Shown here: one piece after another, positions 7,220 through 10,521 of the stretch | Numbering within the stretch: position 1 is the stretch's first letter | Layout: every line of letters begins with the position of its first letter | Source of the DNA: Campylobacterales bacterium | GTDB taxonomy: Bacteria; Campylobacterota; Campylobacteria; Campylobacterales; JACAEZ01 | Direction of reading: 5' to 3' | Length of the DNA: 10,521 bases | Assembly (NCBI GenBank): GCA_013388565.1 | Contig: JACAEZ010000065.1 | Span: forward strand, 1-10,521 | Program-made: the position numbers and the translations under genes | The notes under the pieces: model-generated | The model's database searches: none | Told to the model about the DNA's origin: nothing | Seen by the model: only the letters and a program-made list of their open reading frames with translations

Positions 7220-8170
7220 ATGAAACAACTTATCACTTTTATAGAAAACTACTTTTACTATCCAACACCTATTCATAAACTTTTATCACTTTTATTACTT
7301 CCATTAACTACGATTTACATGTTAATTATACTTTTAAAGAAAAAATTTGCTAAACCTATTGATTATGGCATTCCTATAATAAGTGTAGGAAACATCATAA
7401 TTGGTGGAAGTGGTAAAACACCATTTGTAATCTCTTTGGCAAAAAGATATAAAAATAGTTGCATAATCTTACGAGGCTATAAACGAAAATCAAAAGGCTT
7501 AATAGTAGTAAGTAACAATGGCAATATAGAGTGCGATGTGAATATAAGTGGTGATGAAGCCATGGAGTATGCTTTAAAAGTACCAACCTCATCAGTTATA
7601 GTAAGCGAAGATAGAACAGTAGCCATTCAAAAAGCAAAAGAGATAGGTTGCAAAATGGTACTATTAGATGATGGACATTCAAAATATAACATTCAAAAGT
7701 TTGATATTTTGCTAAAATCAAATGTAGAGCCAAAAAACAGATTTTGTATTCCATCAGGTCCATTTAGAGAACCATACAATCAATATAATAATGCCAATTT
7801 AGTAGCAATAGAAGATTGTGATTATAAAAGAGTTGTAACAATTGATGACATTCATGAAAACATGGTATTTATTACAGCAATCGCAAACCCAAAACGAATA
7901 TTTAAATATTTACCCAAAAATATTAAAATATATACCTACGAAGACCACCACTTTTTTACAAAAGATGAGATAGCTACTATATTAAAAGAGAGTCAAACAG
8001 ATACAATATTAACTACATTCAAAGATTTTGTGAAAATTAAAGAGTTTGGATTTAAAATATGTTTGATAAATTTAGAACTAGAGATTAATCAACATATATT
8101 AAATCAATGCGATGAATATATAAATCAATACATAGGAGATAACAATTACAATTTTAATAACAGGAGCTAG
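7220..8170 (+). CDS. lpxK: Tetraacyldisaccharide 4'-kinase
   Basis: LpxK phosphorylates the 4' position of the lipid A disaccharide precursor at the inner face of the cytoplasmic membrane, an essential step of lipopolysaccharide synthesis. The protein has 316 residues, slightly short for the family. A hydrophobic membrane-anchoring segment lies at about 20-39 (LLSLLLLPLTTIYMLIILL). The P-loop-like ISVGNIIIGGSGKTP ends at residue 68; ILRGYKRKSKG (83-93), SGDEAM (110-115) and LLDDGHSKYN (148-157) follow, the last replacing the more usual DDGFQH while keeping both Asp residues. IPSGPFREP (177-185) is also typical. No Shine-Dalgarno precedes the ATG, which is pressed against the glnA terminator. 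The 3' end overlaps the SDR gene by 26 bases. Confidence 0.92.
   Translation: MKQLITFIENYFYYPTPIHKLLSLLLLPLTTIYMLIILLKKKFAKPIDYGIPIISVGNIIIGGSGKTPFVISLAKRYKNSCIILRGYKRKSKGLIVVSNNGNIECDVNISGDEAMEYALKVPTSSVIVSEDRTVAIQKAKEIGCKMVLLDDGHSKYNIQKFDILLKSNVEPKNRFCIPSGPFREPYNQYNNANLVAIEDCDYKRVVTIDDIHENMVFITAIANPKRIFKYLPKNIKIYTYEDHHFFTKDEIATILKESQTDTILTTFKDFVKIKEFGFKICLINLELEINQHILNQCDEYINQYIGDNNYNFNNRS
8134..8147 (+). promoter_or_regulatory. Shine-Dalgarno and ATT initiation codon of the SDR gene
   Basis: AGGAG (8134-8138) overlaps the frame-closing TAG and is followed after six bases by ATT (8145-8147). The alternatives, ATA at 8139 (too close) and ATT at 8151 (12 bases away), fit less well. Confidence 0.6.
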
Positions 8171-8891
8171 TAGCGGTATTGGTGCCAAACTAGCAAAACA
8201 TTATGCAAAAATTGCAACAAATTTAATATTAGTTGCTAGAGATGAACAACGATTAAAACAGTTGAAAGATGAGTTAGACAGTTATTGTCATGTTGAAATA
8301 TTTAGTATAGATTTGTCAAATCTTTTTGATGTAAAAAATAGATTTTTACAAATTAAAGAGTGTCATGAAAGCTTTGATTTGATTATATTAAATGCAGGAG
8401 TATCTTTAGGACACAACAAAGAGATTACAGATTTTGAAGAAAATTTAACACTATTAAACACAAATTTTACATCAAATATGCTAATTATAGATTTGCTACT
8501 TCCAAAATTGGCAAAAAATTCAAAAATAGTCTTTATATCATCATTAGCCAGTTATATAACAATGCCATCTTCAATAGCATATTCAACATCAAAACGAGCC
8601 ATGAACAGCTATGCAGAAGGGTTAAGAAATGCACTATACAAAAAAGATATTCATGTAATAAATATAAAACCAGGTTTTGTTGACACACCACTTACGAAAA
8701 AAAATAGTTTTAAAATGCCATTTTTTATGGATTTAGATACAGCCATAAAAAAAATAGTTTATGCAATTGATACAAATAAAAAAGAGTACTCCTTTCCAAA
8801 AATGTTTTATCTAATTATAAAAATCATCTCTTTACTACCTGCTACACTAAAAGACAAAGCCATCAGATATGCAAACTTTAAAAAACAGTAA
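8145..8891 (+). CDS. Short-chain dehydrogenase/reductase, probable ATT start
   Basis: This is a classical SDR oxidoreductase using NAD(P)H; the substrate is unknown. The 248-residue reading starts at ATT 8145 and gives TILITGASSGIG at once, the Rossmann dinucleotide motif (G7, G11, G13). NAG is at 83-85, the catalytic triad at S133 (FISSLASY), Y146 and K150 (AYSTSK), followed by KPGFVDTPL. The frame is closed by TAG at 8133-8135, and no ATG, GTG or TTG lies between that stop and the glycine motif. The next conventional codon, TTG at 8262, would cut off the cofactor site and lacks a Shine-Dalgarno. AGGAG at 8134-8138 stands six bases before the ATT, supporting it. The gene overlaps lpxK by 26 bases and yraN by 23, so translational coupling is likely. 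A lipid or envelope role is only suggested by the neighbour. Confidence 0.85.
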   Translation: MTILITGASSGIGAKLAKHYAKIATNLILVARDEQRLKQLKDELDSYCHVEIFSIDLSNLFDVKNRFLQIKECHESFDLIILNAGVSLGHNKEITDFEENLTLLNTNFTSNMLIIDLLLPKLAKNSKIVFISSLASYITMPSSIAYSTSKRAMNSYAEGLRNALYKKDIHVINIKPGFVDTPLTKKNSFKMPFFMDLDTAIKKIVYAIDTNKKEYSFPKMFYLIIKIISLLPATLKDKAIRYANFKKQ

Positions 8892-9210
8892 ACAAAAAGG
8901 GGCTTTTTCTGAAGAACAAGCCATGAAATATTTAGAAGAAAAAGGCTTTTTAATAGTTGATAGAAATTTTTATACAAAATTTGGTGAAATTGATATTATT
9001 GCATCAAAAGAGAACATCTTACACTTTATAGAGGTTAAAAGTGGCATAAATTTTGAACCAATTTTCAATATAACACCAACAAAAATCTCAAGATTGATAA
9101 AAACCGCACAAATATATATACTAAAAAACAGTCTAAATCTAACATACTCTTTTGATGCAATCATTATAAAAAATCATGAAATAGAGTTTTATGAAAATAT
9201 TACTATGTAA
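8869..9210 (+). CDS. yraN: YraN family (UPF0102) endonuclease-like protein
   Basis: YraN proteins have a Holliday-junction-resolvase-like restriction endonuclease fold; their cellular role is not firmly established. The 113 residues match family length. The N-terminal KGAFSEEQAMKYLEEKGFLIVDRNF corresponds to the conserved 'G..gE..A..yL...G..il..N' region, with E15 in place. The nuclease-fold residues are visible as FGEIDIIA (E40, D42) and FIEVKS (E55, K57). The ATG at 8869 overlaps the end of the SDR gene and keeps the conserved N-terminus; the later ATG at 8923 would lose it. No clear Shine-Dalgarno is present, consistent with coupling to SDR translation. It is the last gene of the lpxK run. 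Confidence 0.88.
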   Translation: MQTLKNSKQKGAFSEEQAMKYLEEKGFLIVDRNFYTKFGEIDIIASKENILHFIEVKSGINFEPIFNITPTKISRLIKTAQIYILKNSLNLTYSFDAIIIKNHEIEFYENITM

Positions 9211-9344
9211 TAATTTTACTAATTTGCAATCTAGTAGTAAATAGATAATGGAGTGCAATATACGATATGTGGTTGACAGAATACTTTTAAACTATTAAAA
9301 AAAGAGAATAAAAGATAAAATAAGAGTAAAAATAGGAGATTTTC
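9211..9344 (+). promoter_or_regulatory. Intergenic region with candidate promoter of the formyltransferase gene
   Basis: TTGACA occurs at 9273-9278 and TATTAA at 9293-9298, but the spacing of 14 bases is short, so the promoter call is weak. AGGAGA at 9334-9339 is a convincing ribosome binding site five bases ahead of the ATG at 9345. A purine-rich, A-dominated leader lies between. No terminator hairpin for yraN was recognised. Confidence 0.35.
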
Positions 9345-10382
9345 ATGAATATTAAAATTCCAAAACCAAAACAAATTATTTTTTTTGGTGGTACTGCTAT
9401 TTTATATAAGCTTTGTTTAGAGACTTTAAACCTAAATATAAAACCAATGGTTATAACTGCAAAAAGGTTACTTGAAGAGAGTTTTTTTGAGTTTGAAAAC
9501 AAAACTTTAAAAGAGTTACTTTTAGATAAGCAAATAGAATTTTATGAATGTAGAGATATTAACAGTTTTTCAAAGTTATCTCAAATTGTAAATAGTCATA
9601 CTATAGGTATTGGACTTGGTGAAACATACACATTTACAAAAACTACAATAGCCCTATTTAACAACAATCTATTTGATTTCATGACAATAAATTTGCCAAA
9701 ATATCGAGGAGGAGCCCACTTTAGTTGGCAAATTTTAAGAGGCTCTAAAATAGGGGCTTGGAATATTCAGCTTATAAATGAAGAGATGATACCAGCAGTT
9801 TATGACAGTGGTGCAATTATAAAAACACATCAATATATAATCCCTCAAAGTGCAAGAATTCCAAAAGATTATTTTGAAATTTCTGATATTGAGTGTCTGA
9901 AATTATTTCATGAATTTATTAATGATATAAAAAATGGTATAGATTTTAAGCTATCTTTTTTGCAAGAAAATTTCAGTTCATACTTTCCACGACTTTTTAC
10001 ACCAATTCATGGAGCTATAAATTGGCAACAATCTATGGATGAAATAGAGCGATTTATAAATGCTTTTGATGAGCCATATATTGGGGCTTGGAGCTATGTG
10101 AATAATCAAAAAGTACATTTAAAATCTGTTTTAAAAGATGTAAGTGAAGGAAGTTTTCATCCTTTTATGAGTGGGCTTATTTATAAAATTGATAAAAATA
10201 GTCTGTATGTTTGTGTAAAAGATGGAACATTGATAGTAAATAAAGTAGTCAATAGCAATCAAGAAGATATAAAAAAGTTTCTTAAAGTTGGTGAAAGATT
10301 TTTTACTCCAATTAGTGATATTGAAAAAGCTTTGAATTTTTCTTGTGAATATAATGATATTGGTGTTTTAATAACTATATAA
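9345..10382 (+). CDS. Formyltransferase-family protein with Fmt-like C-terminal domain, atypical active site
   Basis: The fold is that of folate-dependent formyltransferases such as methionyl-tRNA formyltransferase (Fmt). An N-terminal Rossmann strand (IIFFGGTAILYKLCLE, about 11-26) leads to LPKYRGGAHFSWQILRG (117-133) and YDSGAII (153-159), where D154 matches the catalytic Asp. A C-terminal OB-like domain starts near INWQQSMDEIERFINAFDEPYIGAW (225-249) and continues to SGLIYK and KDGTLIV (292-298). In canonical members the motif before the LP is N-x-H-P-S-L-L-P; here it reads DFMTINLP, so the positions of catalytic Asn and His hold D111 and M113. It may be a divergent sugar N-formyltransferase, for example for surface glycans, a different acyl transferase, or a non-catalytic paralogue. 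At 345 residues it is somewhat longer than Fmt. It is not linked to def, and its true neighbours lie beyond the window. Confidence 0.75.
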   Translation: MNIKIPKPKQIIFFGGTAILYKLCLETLNLNIKPMVITAKRLLEESFFEFENKTLKELLLDKQIEFYECRDINSFSKLSQIVNSHTIGIGLGETYTFTKTTIALFNNNLFDFMTINLPKYRGGAHFSWQILRGSKIGAWNIQLINEEMIPAVYDSGAIIKTHQYIIPQSARIPKDYFEISDIECLKLFHEFINDIKNGIDFKLSFLQENFSSYFPRLFTPIHGAINWQQSMDEIERFINAFDEPYIGAWSYVNNQKVHLKSVLKDVSEGSFHPFMSGLIYKIDKNSLYVCVKDGTLIVNKVVNSNQEDIKKFLKVGERFFTPISDIEKALNFSCEYNDIGVLITI

Positions 10383-10521
10383 TACCTCAAATAGACCTGT
10401 TTCAAAATAAGGAGTTTTTCCAATATCTATTTTTATAAAATTACTTGGTGTATATGAAATTTATTATTTTTTATGTGCGAAAGGTGAGTTAATAATACCA
10501 TCCCCAACTAAACACTACACC
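10383..10521. other. Right-edge region without a supported gene
   Basis: No plus-strand gene is supported: an AAGGAG at 10409-10414 is not followed by a suitable start, and the ATG at 10454 opens only 12 codons. On the minus strand one frame reads protein-like on both sides of a double stop (10466-10461): about 16 codons ending in SPFAHKK before it and 30 codons ending at a TAA at 10370-10368 after it. This could be a decayed C-terminus, but the family is not recognised. Confidence 0.3.

Noticed and set aside
7395..7592. Minus-strand open frame inside lpxK
   Set aside because: Antisense shadow; lpxK motifs are continuous on the plus strand.
8262..8891. SDR gene starting at TTG 8262 (209 residues)
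   Set aside because: This start removes the TGASSGIG cofactor motif, has no Shine-Dalgarno, and the frame is open and family-like back to 8136.
8970..9164. Minus-strand open frame inside yraN
   Set aside because: Antisense shadow of the conserved YraN reading.
9287..9502. Minus-strand open frame across the formyltransferase start
   Set aside because: Overlaps a well-supported ribosome site and start on the plus strand and has no family resemblance.

Overview
The window is low-GC (roughly 30 % by eye), densely coded, bacterial chromosomal DNA. Several traits point to Campylobacterota (former Epsilonproteobacteria): T-rich tracts ahead of TATAAT or extended -10 boxes with poor -35 elements; a type I glutamine synthetase with Phe where enterobacterial enzymes carry the adenylylated Tyr; a short LpxK with a DDGHSK motif; and the style of the TonB-receptor signal peptide. 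The genus cannot be fixed from this window alone.

Layout, left to right. (1) The left edge holds the first 14 codons of a minus-strand Rpn/YhgA-like nuclease-transposase gene. (2) A plus-strand pair, aguB-type N-carbamoylputrescine amidase (262-1134) and glycogen synthase glgA (GTG start at 1145), shares one promoter. (3) A convergent gap carries a long imperfect hairpin. (4) A minus-strand TonB-dependent outer-membrane receptor (2792-4938) is a pseudogene with three separate lesions: a 9-A tract one base too long, a second one-base frameshift, and an in-frame TAA 46 codons before the natural C-terminus. Removing the two extra bases and reading through the TAA gives exactly 714 residues. A palindromic, operator-like element lies upstream of it. 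(5) Divergent from it are tpx (thiol peroxidase) and glnA, each with an extended -10 promoter; a 13-bp perfect palindrome separates them. (6) The glnA terminator lies directly against lpxK, which begins a compact run lpxK - SDR - yraN in which the coding regions overlap. The SDR gene appears to start at a rare ATT codon at 8145, inside the lpxK 3' end; conventional start codons would remove its NAD(P)-binding motif. (7) After a non-coding gap comes a two-domain formyltransferase (9345-10382) with an Fmt-like fold but without the canonical Asn and His of the active site. The last 139 bases hold no supportable gene.

Most genes are housekeeping: polyamine synthesis, glycogen storage, peroxide defence, ammonia assimilation and lipid A synthesis. 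No CRISPR array, tRNA, rRNA, complete mobile element or recognisable defence system was seen. The most unusual items are the decayed, possibly once phase-variable receptor, the ATT-initiated SDR, and the formyltransferase with an altered catalytic motif.
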